NCBI GenBank assembly: GCA_014377425.1
Contig: JACMPQ010000050.1
Span: forward strand, 1-64,000
Direction of reading: 5' to 3'
DNA length: 64,000 nt
From: Microbacteriaceae bacterium
Lineage (GTDB): Bacteria; Actinomycetota; Actinomycetes; Actinomycetales; Microbacteriaceae
Shown: positions 1 through 8,159 of the stretch, in pieces
Layout: each line of letters starts with the position of its first letter
Numbering within the stretch: position 1 is the first letter of the stretch
Translations under genes and position numbers: made by a program
The notes under the pieces: model-generated
What the model saw: only the letters and a program-made list of their open reading frames with translations
Told to the model about the DNA's origin: nothing
The model's database searches: none

Positions 1-555
1 CTTCGCGGTGAGGTCGGAGCCGCGCTGTGGATTGAGCGTCTCGGCGTCATCCGCCACGCTCGTCGCGCCCACCGCTGCCACTCGACAAAATGCTGCCGCA
101 CGCTCGAGCGCCACGGCAAAATCCCCACGAAACAGCCCGCGTAGAATTTCATCCGCCACCGCCACGATCTCGGTGGGACCGGTGGGAATCGTCGCCCCTG
201 CCACCACCTGGTCAATGGTGGCCACGAGCTCGGTGCCCCGCTGATAGAGGAGGGCTGTGCCATCCGGATCCTGACGAATCAAAGCGCGCAGCAGGTACAC
301 GCGCCAGAGCGCTCCGGGAAGGCTTCGGGCTCCGGCACGCGACCACAACTCGGCAATAGCGTCGATGCCGTGCACATCGGTGAATTCGACCAGTCGGTCG
401 ATGATGCCCGCATCAGTACTGGTGCGCACGCGAGCCACGAGAGCTTGCGCGGTCTCGTGCGCCATCCGGCTGATTTGGGCGGGATCTTCACCACCGACCA
501 TGCTCTCGAATTTTGCCCCGGAAAATTGTGTTGGTTTATGAAACTCGTCACTCAT
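1..555 (-). CDS. Unrecognised conserved-looking protein, 3' end beyond the window
   Basis: An open frame starts at an ATG at 555 (N-terminus MSDEFHKPTQFSG) and stays open for 185 codons to the left edge, so the C-terminus is not seen. It is Ala/Leu/Arg-rich and looks helical, with segments such as WRVYLLRALIRQ and AVALERAAAFCRVAAVG. There is no signal peptide or membrane segment. Codon use resembles the neighbours and overlapping frames are poorer in typical actinobacterial codons. I do not recognise a family. It is divergent from the tRNA-Lys gene. That it is a real gene is an inference from the long, well-composed frame; no function can be given. Confidence 0.7.
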   Translation of the reverse strand, partial: MSDEFHKPTQFSGAKFESMVGGEDPAQISRMAHETAQALVARVRTSTDAGIIDRLVEFTDVHGIDAIAELWSRAGARSLPGALWRVYLLRALIRQDPDGTALLYQRGTELVATIDQVVAGATIPTGPTEIVAVADEILRGLFRGDFAVALERAAAFCRVAAVGATSVADDAETLNPQRGSDLTAK

Positions 556-681
556 CGAATACAGCCTAGGCGCGACGCCTGACCGGTTCTGGACCGTGGG
601 CATCCAGTTGATCACCCACCAGCCGACCGGGCGTTTCGGTGACTCGACCGCGTCAAAGCCCTGTAAGTTTGTTTACCGCAG

Positions 682-757
682 GGGCCTCTAGCTCAGTTGG
701 TAGAGCATCGGACTTTTAATCCGTGGGTCGTCAGTTCGATCCTGACGGGGCCCACCA
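682..757 (+). tRNA. tRNA-Lys (anticodon UUU)
   Basis: A full cloverleaf can be folded: acceptor GGGCCTC (682-688) with GGGGCCC (747-753, one G-U pair), D-arm GCTC/GAGC (691-706), anticodon loop CTTTTAA (713-719) with anticodon TTT at 715-717, and T-arm GTCAG-TTCGATC-CTGAC. The CCA tail (755-757) is encoded. The top pair of the anticodon stem (708/724) is a T-T mismatch, which is the only irregularity. A Rho-independent terminator follows directly. Confidence 0.97.
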
Positions 758-760
758 CAA

Positions 761-812
761 AACCCCTGATCAGCAACGAGTGGTTGGTTCAACTCATCGC
801 CGATCAGGGGTT
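761..812 (+). terminator. Rho-independent terminator of tRNA-Lys
   Basis: A perfect 11-bp inverted repeat, AACCCCTGATC (761-771) and GATCAGGGGTT (802-812), is followed by a T run (811-816). The 30-nt loop holds a smaller GAGT/ACTC pairing. It starts four bases after the CCA end of the tRNA. Confidence 0.9.
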
Positions 813-1100
813 TTTTCTCTGCGAAGTTCGGTTTAGTTCGCCGCTAACTGACCGCGCCGACAACCCCGGTGCACTGTGGGCTCATTTCGTTGTCGAGTGC
901 GATATCGCAGCCAAGGTCAATGGCCCGGGGAGCAAAAATGCCAAACGGGGTGCTCCTAGGCGTCACTCCCCGAAACCTCAGGGCACCAAAGTCACACACC
1001 AGTAAGCTCCAAGGCGCACCGAAGGCTCCGACGACCTGACCACGCCGCGAGCCAACACCCCTACTCGCCGGCTTGCCGGCCCCGAAAGAAAAGACTCACA
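813..1100. other. Intergenic stretch between tRNA terminator and osmC-like gene
   Basis: I see no convincing coding frame here. An open frame that runs through the tRNA into this stretch is not a gene. The region should contain the promoter of the OsmC-type gene; I could not pick a clear -35/-10 pair. A purine-rich AAAGAAAAG lies 7 bases before the ATG at 1101 and is the likely ribosome site. Confidence 0.5.
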
Positions 1101-1550
1101 ATGCCTACACGTTCAGCACGCACCGCATGGAATGGAAGCCTCGAGACCGGCGAGGGCCAGGTTGAGCTGAGCAGCTCCAAGATTGGCACCTACGACGTCT
1201 CGTTCCCGAAGCGCGCCTCGGACGACGCAAACGGCGCCACCAGCCCAGAAGAGCTGCTCGCCGCGGCTCACTCCGCCTGCTACGCCATGCAGTTCTCCGC
1301 AGTTCTCGGTGGCGCAGGCGGAACAGTCGAGGCGTTGGATGTGAAAGCCGATGTCACCCTTGGGGCCGACCCGGCCGGCGGCTTCGCCCTCACTTCCATT
1401 CACCTGACTGTGCGCGGCGAAGTCTCTGGAATCGACCGCGACACCTTTCTTGCCGCCGCAACCGAAGCCAAGGAGAGCTGCCCAGTGAGCAAGGCTCTCT
1501 CCGGAGTGACAATCACCCTCGACGCCGAGCTCGAGCACGACGTTTCCTAA
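1101..1550 (+). CDS. OsmC/Ohr-family peroxiredoxin
   Basis: The 149-residue protein has the two reactive cysteines of the OsmC/Ohr family, Cys60 in HSACYAMQFS and Cys127 in ESCPVSKAL, at the expected spacing, and the family's usual length. Such enzymes reduce organic hydroperoxides in the cytoplasm with thiol reductants. The N-terminus (TRSARTAWNGSLETGEGQV) and the HSACYAM context fit the OsmC branch better than Ohr. The gene stands alone between the tRNA and a strong convergent terminator. Family assignment is firm; the preferred substrate is inferred. Confidence 0.9.
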   Translation: MPTRSARTAWNGSLETGEGQVELSSSKIGTYDVSFPKRASDDANGATSPEELLAAAHSACYAMQFSAVLGGAGGTVEALDVKADVTLGADPAGGFALTSIHLTVRGEVSGIDRDTFLAAATEAKESCPVSKALSGVTITLDAELEHDVS

Positions 1551-1570
1551 TTCGCTGCTTCGGCAGTGAG

Positions 1571-1618
1571 CTCTGCGTAGTTGGTGACGGCCCCAGGACC
1601 ACCACCAACTACGCGGAG
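1571..1618. terminator. Bidirectional terminator between osmC-like gene and sdaA
   Basis: Arms 1571-1586 and 1603-1618 pair over 16 bp, with a perfect 12-bp core GCGTAGTTGGTG/CACCAACTACGC and one T-G pair. It sits between two convergent genes. There is no long T run on either strand. Confidence 0.7.
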
Positions 1619-1625
1619 ACCACCG

Positions 1626-3056
1626 CTAACATTCCACTATGTTGACCGCGAGTCCCGCCCGCGAGGTCTCCTTGTAGTTTTCCGACATGTCGCGCCCGGT
1701 CTGCCGCATCGTCTCGATCACCGTATCGAGGGAGACAAGGTGGGTGCCGTCGCCCATCATGGCCAGCCGGGTGGCCGACAGAGCGGTTCCGGCAGCAATC
1801 GCGTTGCGTTCAATGCAGGGAACCTGCACGAATCCGCCGATCGGATCGCAGGTGAGCCCGAGGTGGTGCTCCATCGCCACCTCGGCCGCATTCTCCACCT
1901 GCTGCGGAGTGCCACCGAGAAACGCGGTGAGGCCCGCGGCAGCCATCGAGCAGGCGGATCCGACTTCACCCTGGCAGCCGGCATCTGCCCCCGAAATTGA
2001 GGCGTTCATTTTGCAGAGCGCACCGATGGCGCCGGCCGTCAGTAGATAGCGCCGCCAGTGCTTCGGCTCGGTCATACCACGAAAGGTGAGCGCGTAGTAG
2101 CCGACGGCCGGGATGATTCCCGCGGCACCATTTGTTGGTGCGGTGACCACTCGGGCGCCCGCCGCGTTTTGCTCGTTGACGGCGATCGCGAAACACTGTA
2201 ACCACTCCATGGCGGTGTCGGAGTTTCCGGATGCCTCGCGCGCACGCAAATGCGCGGCGATTCCAGCCGCGCGGCGCGGCACCTTCAACCAGCCCGGAAG
2301 CACGCCCTCCGCGGCCATCCCGGCGTCCACGCATTCCCGCATGGCCGCCCAGATGCTGTCGAGACGCGCATTTACCTCCTCGGCACTTGCGGTGGCCGTT
2401 TCGTTGGCGAAGGCGATACCTGCGATATCGAGACCGGTTTCGGCGCAAAAATCGAGCAGTTCGACCGCGCTGCGATAGGGAAAGGGGCTGGGGGTATGAC
2501 CTTGCGCGTGAGCCGGGGTCTCGGTCGGGCTGCCGTCGCGTTCGATGAAGCCGCCGCCGACCGAATAGTAGATCGCATCAAGGAGTACCGGGGCCTCGGA
2601 GCCACCGGCACTCGACTTCGCCCCGAGCGCCTCAAACCGGATGGCGTTGGGATGCGCGGGCAGCCGGGTGAACGGTTTGTAAATCAGATCGTCGGCGCTA
2701 ATCGCCACCGAGCTTTTGCGCAGGATCGCGAGCTGGCCGCGGTCGAGAGCAGATTGCCAGGCGGTGGCCACGAATGCCGGATCGCAGAGCGCCGGATCCT
2801 CGCCGAGAAGCCCCGCGACCAAAGCCCCGAGGGTACCGTGACCGACACCGGTTGCCGCAATGGAACCGTAGAGCGTGATGCGCAGTCGTGCTACTTTTTC
2901 GAGCAGTCTTCCGCTCATCAATTCGTGGGCGAAGGCGGTAGCCGCCCGCATCGGACCGACCGTGTGCGAGCTCGATGGGCCGATACCGATAGAGAACAGG
3001 TCTAGCGCCGGAACGTGCTGCGTCACGGTGTCGGTTGTTTTGGTACCGGTGCCCAT
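1626..3056 (-). CDS. sdaA: L-serine dehydratase, iron-sulfur, single chain
   Basis: This enzyme converts L-serine to pyruvate and ammonia with a [4Fe-4S] cluster. The beta part (ALDLFSIGIGPSSSHTVGPM, residues 17-36) is fused to the alpha part, giving 476 residues. Candidate cluster ligands are Cys361 (AGCQGEVG), Cys403 (LTCDPIGG) and Cys414 (VPCIERN). The last residue is Cys476. The spacings 42, 11 and 62 equal those of Cys343/385/396/458 in the Legionella enzyme, whose terminal cysteine occupies the active-site iron (tail-in-mouth). The ATG at 3056 is chosen because it lies 5 bases after the soxG stop; upstream in-frame codons lie inside soxG. As last gene of the dimethylglycine/sarcosine operon it takes methyl-derived serine into central metabolism. 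Confidence 0.95.
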   Translation of the reverse strand: MGTGTKTTDTVTQHVPALDLFSIGIGPSSSHTVGPMRAATAFAHELMSGRLLEKVARLRITLYGSIAATGVGHGTLGALVAGLLGEDPALCDPAFVATAWQSALDRGQLAILRKSSVAISADDLIYKPFTRLPAHPNAIRFEALGAKSSAGGSEAPVLLDAIYYSVGGGFIERDGSPTETPAHAQGHTPSPFPYRSAVELLDFCAETGLDIAGIAFANETATASAEEVNARLDSIWAAMRECVDAGMAAEGVLPGWLKVPRRAAGIAAHLRAREASGNSDTAMEWLQCFAIAVNEQNAAGARVVTAPTNGAAGIIPAVGYYALTFRGMTEPKHWRRYLLTAGAIGALCKMNASISGADAGCQGEVGSACSMAAAGLTAFLGGTPQQVENAAEVAMEHHLGLTCDPIGGFVQVPCIERNAIAAGTALSATRLAMMGDGTHLVSLDTVIETMRQTGRDMSENYKETSRAGLAVNIVEC

Positions 3057-3061
3057 CGCGC

Positions 3062-3694
3062 TCAGACGGATTCTCGTGCGGAGACTCGGGCGGGGGAACC
3101 GTGCTCCGCGTACTCCTGCGCTGCGCTGATGAGCCAGGCCGCGAGGTAGCGGGCGAAGGAGGAGCGCACGATGAGGTCGAAGCTTCCGTTTGCGGCATCC
3201 GTCACGATTATTACGACGCTCGCTTGGGCGAGCGGGCTGTGTACGCACGTGCCGGTGGGGGCCGCCTCGACTGAAAAATCAGTCGAGCAGCCGCCCGCCA
3301 GCAAGTCGCGGGTTTCGGTGCCGCGAAGGCCGACGGTCGTGTACTGTGCGCTGACATCTACCGCTGCGCCGTACTCGGTCGAGCCGAGTGCCGCCCGCAG
3401 AAGGTCAACCAGATGCGACGCCGGTCGGTTCTCGCTGATGATCAGGAATTCGTCCGGCGCAAGCCACAGTGCGCGGTCGCCGTTGCCATCGACCGACGCG
3501 GTGTGCGGACTCGGAGTATGGGGCAACGCGAAGCCGAGGGCATTCTCGACCGCTGTGGCCGGAGCACCGGGGCGCACCCGAAGGTTCACCATTGTCTGAA
3601 ACGGCTTTTCGACCAGCGCTATTGCGGCGGGGATGGCGGCGAACCGCTCGGCCCACTCCCCCAACGGGCTTCGAAGTAGCACTGCCTCAACCAT
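3062..3694 (-). CDS. soxG: Sarcosine oxidase gamma subunit
   Basis: This is the small GcvT-like subunit of heterotetrameric sarcosine oxidase, 210 residues here. The start is set at ATG 3694 because it overlaps the soxA stop by 8 bases and is preceded by GGAAGGTG at a suitable distance; two ATGs further upstream lie inside soxA without such a site. The sequence (LRGTETRDLLAGGCSTDF, FLIISENRPASHLVDLL) matches the family. It lies between soxA and sdaA in a tight operon, and its position fixes the order soxB-soxD-soxA-soxG known from Corynebacterium and Arthrobacter. Confidence 0.92.
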   Translation of the reverse strand: MVEAVLLRSPLGEWAERFAAIPAAIALVEKPFQTMVNLRVRPGAPATAVENALGFALPHTPSPHTASVDGNGDRALWLAPDEFLIISENRPASHLVDLLRAALGSTEYGAAVDVSAQYTTVGLRGTETRDLLAGGCSTDFSVEAAPTGTCVHSPLAQASVVIIVTDAANGSFDLIVRSSFARYLAAWLISAAQEYAEHGSPARVSARESV

Positions 3695-6560
3695 CTTTTC
3701 GGGCACCTTCCGAGTCATAGAGCACGGCATCGGCGACCGTCACCTCAACGAGGGACTCCTCCGACCAGGCAAACATGCGCTGACCGATACGCGCGCGGCC
3801 ACCCTTGACCAGCGCCAGAGCGAAGTGCGAGTCGAGGGCGACGCTGCGGTAGGCGCTGGAGACGTGACCGAACATGGGCATCGGGAAGGTGATGTCGGCG
3901 CTCTCCACCAGTTGCGCGCCATCCGGAATCGCGACGGTCGGATCGACCGGCAGGAGCCCGACCAATTCTTTGCGGTCGGCGCGATCGTTGACCGCGCGGG
4001 CAAAAGACCGTTTGCCGATGAAGTCGACCTTTTTCTGGGAAACCGCCCAGCCGAGGCCGAGGTCGAAGGGACTCACGGTGCCGTCGGTGTCTTGACCGAT
4101 AATCGGGTAGCCCTTCTCGGCGCGCAGCACGTGCATCGTCTCGGTGCCGTAGGGAGTAATGCCAAACGGTTCGCCTGCGGCCATCACCGCCTCCCACAGC
4201 GCCGTGCCCGCCCATGCTGGAACATTGAGCTCGTAGGCGAGCTCCCCCGAGAAGCTGATGCGGTCGACCCGCCCCTCGATACCGGCAATGGTCGCCGCAC
4301 GGGTGGCCATGAACGGAAAAGCAGCCAGGCTCACGTCAAGCTCCGGTGCCAGAATCGCGAGCACCTGCCGAGACAGCGGGCCGACCAGCGGAATGGTGAC
4401 GAAGTGCTCGGTGACCGAGGTCGCGAAGACTCGCAGCTCGGGCCATTCCGTCTGCAGCCACTCCTCCATCCAGTCGAGAATACTCGCGGCATTGCCCGTG
4501 GTGGTCGTGACGATGAAGTGGTCGTCGGCGAGCCGGATGACCGTGCCATCGTCCTTCACCATGCCATCGGGAGAGCACATCACGCCGTACCGCACCGAGC
4601 CAACCTTCAGCGAACTGATCAGATTGGTGTAAAGCATGTCGAGGAACGCCCCGGCATCCGGGCCCTGCACGTCGATCTTTCCGAGGGTGGATCCGTCGAG
4701 GCAGGCCACCGTCGTACGGGCTGCGGTGCACTCGCGGGCGACCGCCGCATCGAGGTCTTCCCCCGCCAACGGGTAGTACCAGGGACGTTTCCACTGCCCG
4801 ACGTCCTCGAAGAGCGCGCCGTGGGCAACATGCCAGTCGTGAATGGCGGTGACCCGAACCGGGTCGAACAACTCGCCACGGTCGGCTCCGGCCAACACAG
4901 CGAACGAGACCGGGGTGAACGGTGGGCGGAAGGTAGTGGTGCCGAGGGCGGTGACCGCGATACCGAGGGCCGCAGCGACGATCCCGGAGCCGATCACGCC
5001 GGAGGTTTTACCCTGATCGAGCGCCGTGCCGAGGGTCGTGTAGCGCTTGACGTGCTCCATCGCGCTTAGGCCCGCTCCGGTGGCGCGCAGGAGCTCGCTG
5101 ACGGTGACGTCGCGTTGCACATCGACAAAGCGCACATCCGGGTCGGCGAACTCGGTCGGCGCGGGGATGGCCCAGACCTGCTCGATCGGGTGCAGCGCGA
5201 AGTGGCTCACGACGGTGGGGATTTCGAAGGAAGAGTGGGTTCGGTGGCGCCCCGGCTCGGCGCGGGCGGCGGAAAGCTCCGTGAGGGCCGCACGAGCAGC
5301 TTCCGCTCCCCCGGCAAACGCCGCAGCGAGATCGGCTTGGGCAGCGGCGAGTCCGGCAAGGTGCACGCCGGGAATCGCTGCCGTCGCAACGAAGGTAGCC
5401 AACGTCTCGTCAAAGCGCAGGCGCCCGGTGGCTTGGCTGAACAGGTGCAGCACCGGGTTCCAGCCGCCCGAGACCAGCAGCAGATCGCAGGGCAGGGTTA
5501 CCTCCTGCGGGGGTTCTGCCGTTGTGCCCGGCCACGGGGTGAGTTGCACTCCGGTAACCGCGCTGTCGCCGAGGGCCGCCTGCACGGCGTGACCCGACTT
5601 GGTAGTGATGCCGGCGGTGCGGCATCCGGAAATAAGTGCGGCGGAGATCTCGGGCCGGGTGTCGACAACGGTGACGGATGCCCCGGCCGCCGCGAGCGCG
5701 AATGCCGGGCCGTAGGCGGTGTCGTTGGTGGTGAACACGACAACCGTCTCGCCCGCGAGCACGGCGAAGCGCTCGAGGTACACCTGCGCGGCCGAGGCCA
5801 GCATGATTCCGGGCAGGTCGTTGTTGGCAAACACGATCGGACGTTCGTAGCCGCCGGTCGCCAGCACGATCTGCTGGGTACGGATGCGCCAAATGCGCTG
5901 CCGGGAGCGGGTGCTCGTGACGTGGTCGGAGCGGTGCTCGATCGCCAGCACGAAGCCGTCATCGTAGATGCCGAAGGCGGTGGTGCGGGTGAGCACGCGC
6001 ACGCGCGGGAAGGTGTCGAGCTCTGCCCGGGCGGCCGCGGCCCAGACCGCGCCGGGCTGACCGTCGACGGTTTCGGCATAGTCGAGCAGCGACCCGCCGA
6101 CGGTCACATCGTCGTCGATCAGGATGACGCTGGCCCCGGCACGGGCGGCGACCAGTGCCGCACTCAACCCAGCGGCTCCCGCGCCAACCACGAGCAGTTC
6201 GGTGTGGGCGTGCCGGGCGTCGTAGCGCCCCGGATCGGGCTCGGTCGCAAGCCGCCCCTGGCCGGTCAGGCCGCGAGCCGCGAGCCCCGGCGTGAGCTCA
6301 ATGGTGGTGGCAAGCAGCATCGGCTCGGCGAAGGGTGCCTCCACCTGCACGAGTGCGCTGGATTCCTCGGTGCCGGCCGACACGATGCCCCGGGCACGCC
6401 CCAGGCGCACGCTGGACCCGAAGGCGCCGACGCCGGCGCCGAGAAGTGCCGAGGCGAGGGTGTCGCCGGCAAATCCGGTGTAGTCGACGCCGCCAAAGGT
6501 GAACGGAATGGGAACGCTGCGGTCGATTGTTCCGCCGGTGGCCAGACGGCGCGCGGTCAT
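3687..6560 (-). CDS. soxA: Sarcosine oxidase alpha subunit
   Basis: This 957-residue subunit carries an N-terminal ferredoxin-like fold (about 1-95), an NAD-binding dinucleotide domain with VVGAGAAGLSAA (GxGxxG at 127-132), and a C-terminal folate-binding GcvT-like half (about 580-950; FSGELAYELNVPAW, MHVLRAEKGYPIIGQDTDG). With SoxB, D and G it oxidises sarcosine to glycine, passing the methyl group to tetrahydrofolate as 5,10-methylene-THF. ATG 6560 overlaps the soxD stop by 4 bases (ATGA), so earlier in-frame codons are rejected. Full length compared with known SoxA proteins. Confidence 0.97.
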   Translation of the reverse strand: MTARRLATGGTIDRSVPIPFTFGGVDYTGFAGDTLASALLGAGVGAFGSSVRLGRARGIVSAGTEESSALVQVEAPFAEPMLLATTIELTPGLAARGLTGQGRLATEPDPGRYDARHAHTELLVVGAGAAGLSAALVAARAGASVILIDDDVTVGGSLLDYAETVDGQPGAVWAAAARAELDTFPRVRVLTRTTAFGIYDDGFVLAIEHRSDHVTSTRSRQRIWRIRTQQIVLATGGYERPIVFANNDLPGIMLASAAQVYLERFAVLAGETVVVFTTNDTAYGPAFALAAAGASVTVVDTRPEISAALISGCRTAGITTKSGHAVQAALGDSAVTGVQLTPWPGTTAEPPQEVTLPCDLLLVSGGWNPVLHLFSQATGRLRFDETLATFVATAAIPGVHLAGLAAAQADLAAAFAGGAEAARAALTELSAARAEPGRHRTHSSFEIPTVVSHFALHPIEQVWAIPAPTEFADPDVRFVDVQRDVTVSELLRATGAGLSAMEHVKRYTTLGTALDQGKTSGVIGSGIVAAALGIAVTALGTTTFRPPFTPVSFAVLAGADRGELFDPVRVTAIHDWHVAHGALFEDVGQWKRPWYYPLAGEDLDAAVARECTAARTTVACLDGSTLGKIDVQGPDAGAFLDMLYTNLISSLKVGSVRYGVMCSPDGMVKDDGTVIRLADDHFIVTTTTGNAASILDWMEEWLQTEWPELRVFATSVTEHFVTIPLVGPLSRQVLAILAPELDVSLAAFPFMATRAATIAGIEGRVDRISFSGELAYELNVPAWAGTALWEAVMAAGEPFGITPYGTETMHVLRAEKGYPIIGQDTDGTVSPFDLGLGWAVSQKKVDFIGKRSFARAVNDRADRKELVGLLPVDPTVAIPDGAQLVESADITFPMPMFGHVSSAYRSVALDSHFALALVKGGRARIGQRMFAWSEESLVEVTVADAVLYDSEGARKDG

Positions 6561-6913
6561 CGGGTCACCGCGTTCGTGGCCGAAGAAGCGGCGGAAGCAC
6601 GATCGGCGGCTACGGGAGGAGCGGCGGCCATAAATTGCGCAATATCGGGCCGCGGGGCATCCGGTTGGTAGACGGCCAGAAACCGGTAGCTGCGGGTGTC
6701 GCGCACGGCGTTGAACCAGCGGCGGCAGCCACCGCTGTGATACCAGCGTTCGGCGAACGGCCCCTTCGGGTTGTCGCGAAAGAAGAGGTAGTCGGCCCAT
6801 TCGGCGTCACCGAGGGCGGCAGGCTCGGCCGGATAGGGCACGTGCGCTTGGCCGCCGTAGTGAAATTCGATCTCTTCGCGGCGGCCGCAATTGGGGCAGG
6901 GAATCAGTTGCAT
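6557..6913 (-). CDS. soxD: Sarcosine oxidase delta subunit (zinc)
   Basis: The 118-residue protein starts MQLIPCPNCGRREE and keeps the zinc ligands of the family: Cys6, Cys9, His59 and Cys63 (WYHSGGCRRWF), the same numbers as in the characterised bacterial enzyme. The start at ATG 6913 is supported by this N-terminal zinc motif; an upstream in-frame extension would only add a low-complexity tail antisense to nothing known. Its stop overlaps the soxA start, and soxB ends 13 bases upstream. SoxD is structural and contacts SoxA near the flavin site. Confidence 0.96.
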   Translation of the reverse strand: MQLIPCPNCGRREEIEFHYGGQAHVPYPAEPAALGDAEWADYLFFRDNPKGPFAERWYHSGGCRRWFNAVRDTRSYRFLAVYQPDAPRPDIAQFMAAAPPVAADRASAASSATNAVTR

Positions 6914-6926
6914 AACAGAGCGGCTT

Positions 6927-8159
6927 TCAGTGCGCGACCGCGGCGGCGCCGTGCTCGTCGACGAGCGCCCCGGTCGAGAAACGGTCAAGGGAGAAGGCTT
7001 CGATCAGCGGGTGCGGCTCGTCGTGGGCGATGGTCCAGGCGAAGGTGTCGCCAACCCCCGGGGTGCCCTTGAAGCCACCGGTGCCCCAGCCGCAGTTGAG
7101 GTACAGGCCTTGGATGTCGGTGACGCCGACGATCGGCGAGGCGTCGGGAGTGACATCCACAATTCCTCCCCAGGTGCGCAGCAGGTGCGCGCGGGCGAAT
7201 ACCGGGAACAATTCGATCGCCGCCGACATCTGCCGCTCAATAATGTGAAACGCCCCACGCTGCCCGTAGCCGTTGTAGGTGTCGACTCCGGCACCCATCA
7301 CCAACTCACCCTTGTGCGCCTGCGACACGTAGACGTGCACGGCGTTGGACATCACGACGGTCGGATGCACCGGCTCCAGTAGCTCGGAAACCAGGGCCTG
7401 CAGCGGGTGCGATTGCAGCGGCAGTTTGATGCCGGCGAGGGCCGCCACCACCGAACTGTGGCCCGCTGCGGCGAGCGCCACCTTGCCGGCGTTGATTCGC
7501 CCACGGCTGGTTTCGACCCCGACCACCCGACCGTGCTCGATCGTGAGCCCGGTGACTTCGCAGTTTTGGATCAGGTCGACGCCGAGCTCGGAGGCCGCCC
7601 GAGCGTATCCCCAGGCCACATAGTCGTGTTTGGCGATGCCGGCGCGCGGCTGGTAGGTGGCGCCAAGTACCGGATAGCGCACATCCGGGGAAATGTTCAC
7701 GATCGGGCACAGCTCTTTGACGCCCTCCGCGTCAACCCATTCGGCATCGACGCCGTTGAGGCGGTTGGCATTGACCCGGCGCTTGCTGTCGCGAACATCC
7801 TGCAGGCTGTGGGCGAGGTTGAGCACGCCGCGCTGGCTGAACAGCAGCGGGTAGCCGAGATCTTCCTCGAGCCCTTCCCAGAGCTTGAGCGAGTGCTCGT
7901 AGATGCCCGAGCTTTCGTCCCAGAGGTAGTTGCTGCGGATGATGGTGGTGTTGCGGGCCATGTTGCCGCCGCCGAGCCACCCCTTCTCCAGCACCGCAAT
8001 GTTGGTGATGCCGTACCGCGAGGCGAGGTAATAGGCGGTCGCTAGCCCGTGGCCGCCGCCACCGACGATCACCACGTCGTAGCTCGATTTGGGGTCGGGA
8101 TTTCGCCAGAGGAAGTCGGGGTGATCCGGGATGACGCTGCCCGGAGTTGTGGTTAGCAT
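6927..8159 (-). CDS. soxB: Sarcosine oxidase beta subunit
   Basis: This 410-residue FAD-dependent amine oxidase subunit has the dinucleotide motif [18 protein letters not shown] (29-46). His178 in [12 protein letters not shown] aligns with the histidine that carries covalent FMN in heterotetrameric sarcosine oxidases (inferred from the local motif). It catalyses oxidation of the sarcosine N-methyl group; reduced flavin is reoxidised by O2. ATG 8159 overlaps the stop of the dimethylglycine oxidase gene by 7 bases (ATGCTAA), which indicates translational coupling of the two demethylation steps. Confidence 0.97.
   Translation of the reverse strand: MLTTTPGSVIPDHPDFLWRNPDPKSSYDVVIVGGGGHGLATAYYLASRYGITNIAVLEKGWLGGGNMARNTTIIRSNYLWDESSGIYEHSLKLWEGLEEDLGYPLLFSQRGVLNLAHSLQDVRDSKRRVNANRLNGVDAEWVDAEGVKELCPIVNISPDVRYPVLGATYQPRAGIAKHDYVAWGYARAASELGVDLIQNCEVTGLTIEHGRVVGVETSRGRINAGKVALAAAGHSSVVAALAGIKLPLQSHPLQALVSELLEPVHPTVVMSNAVHVYVSQAHKGELVMGAGVDTYNGYGQRGAFHIIERQMSAAIELFPVFARAHLLRTWGGIVDVTPDASPIVGVTDIQGLYLNCGWGTGGFKGTPGVGDTFAWTIAHDEPHPLIEAFSLDRFSTGALVDEHGAAAVAH

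Noticed and set aside
697-1005. A 102-codon frame running through the tRNA-Lys gene
   Set aside because: It covers the tRNA and its terminator; not a gene.
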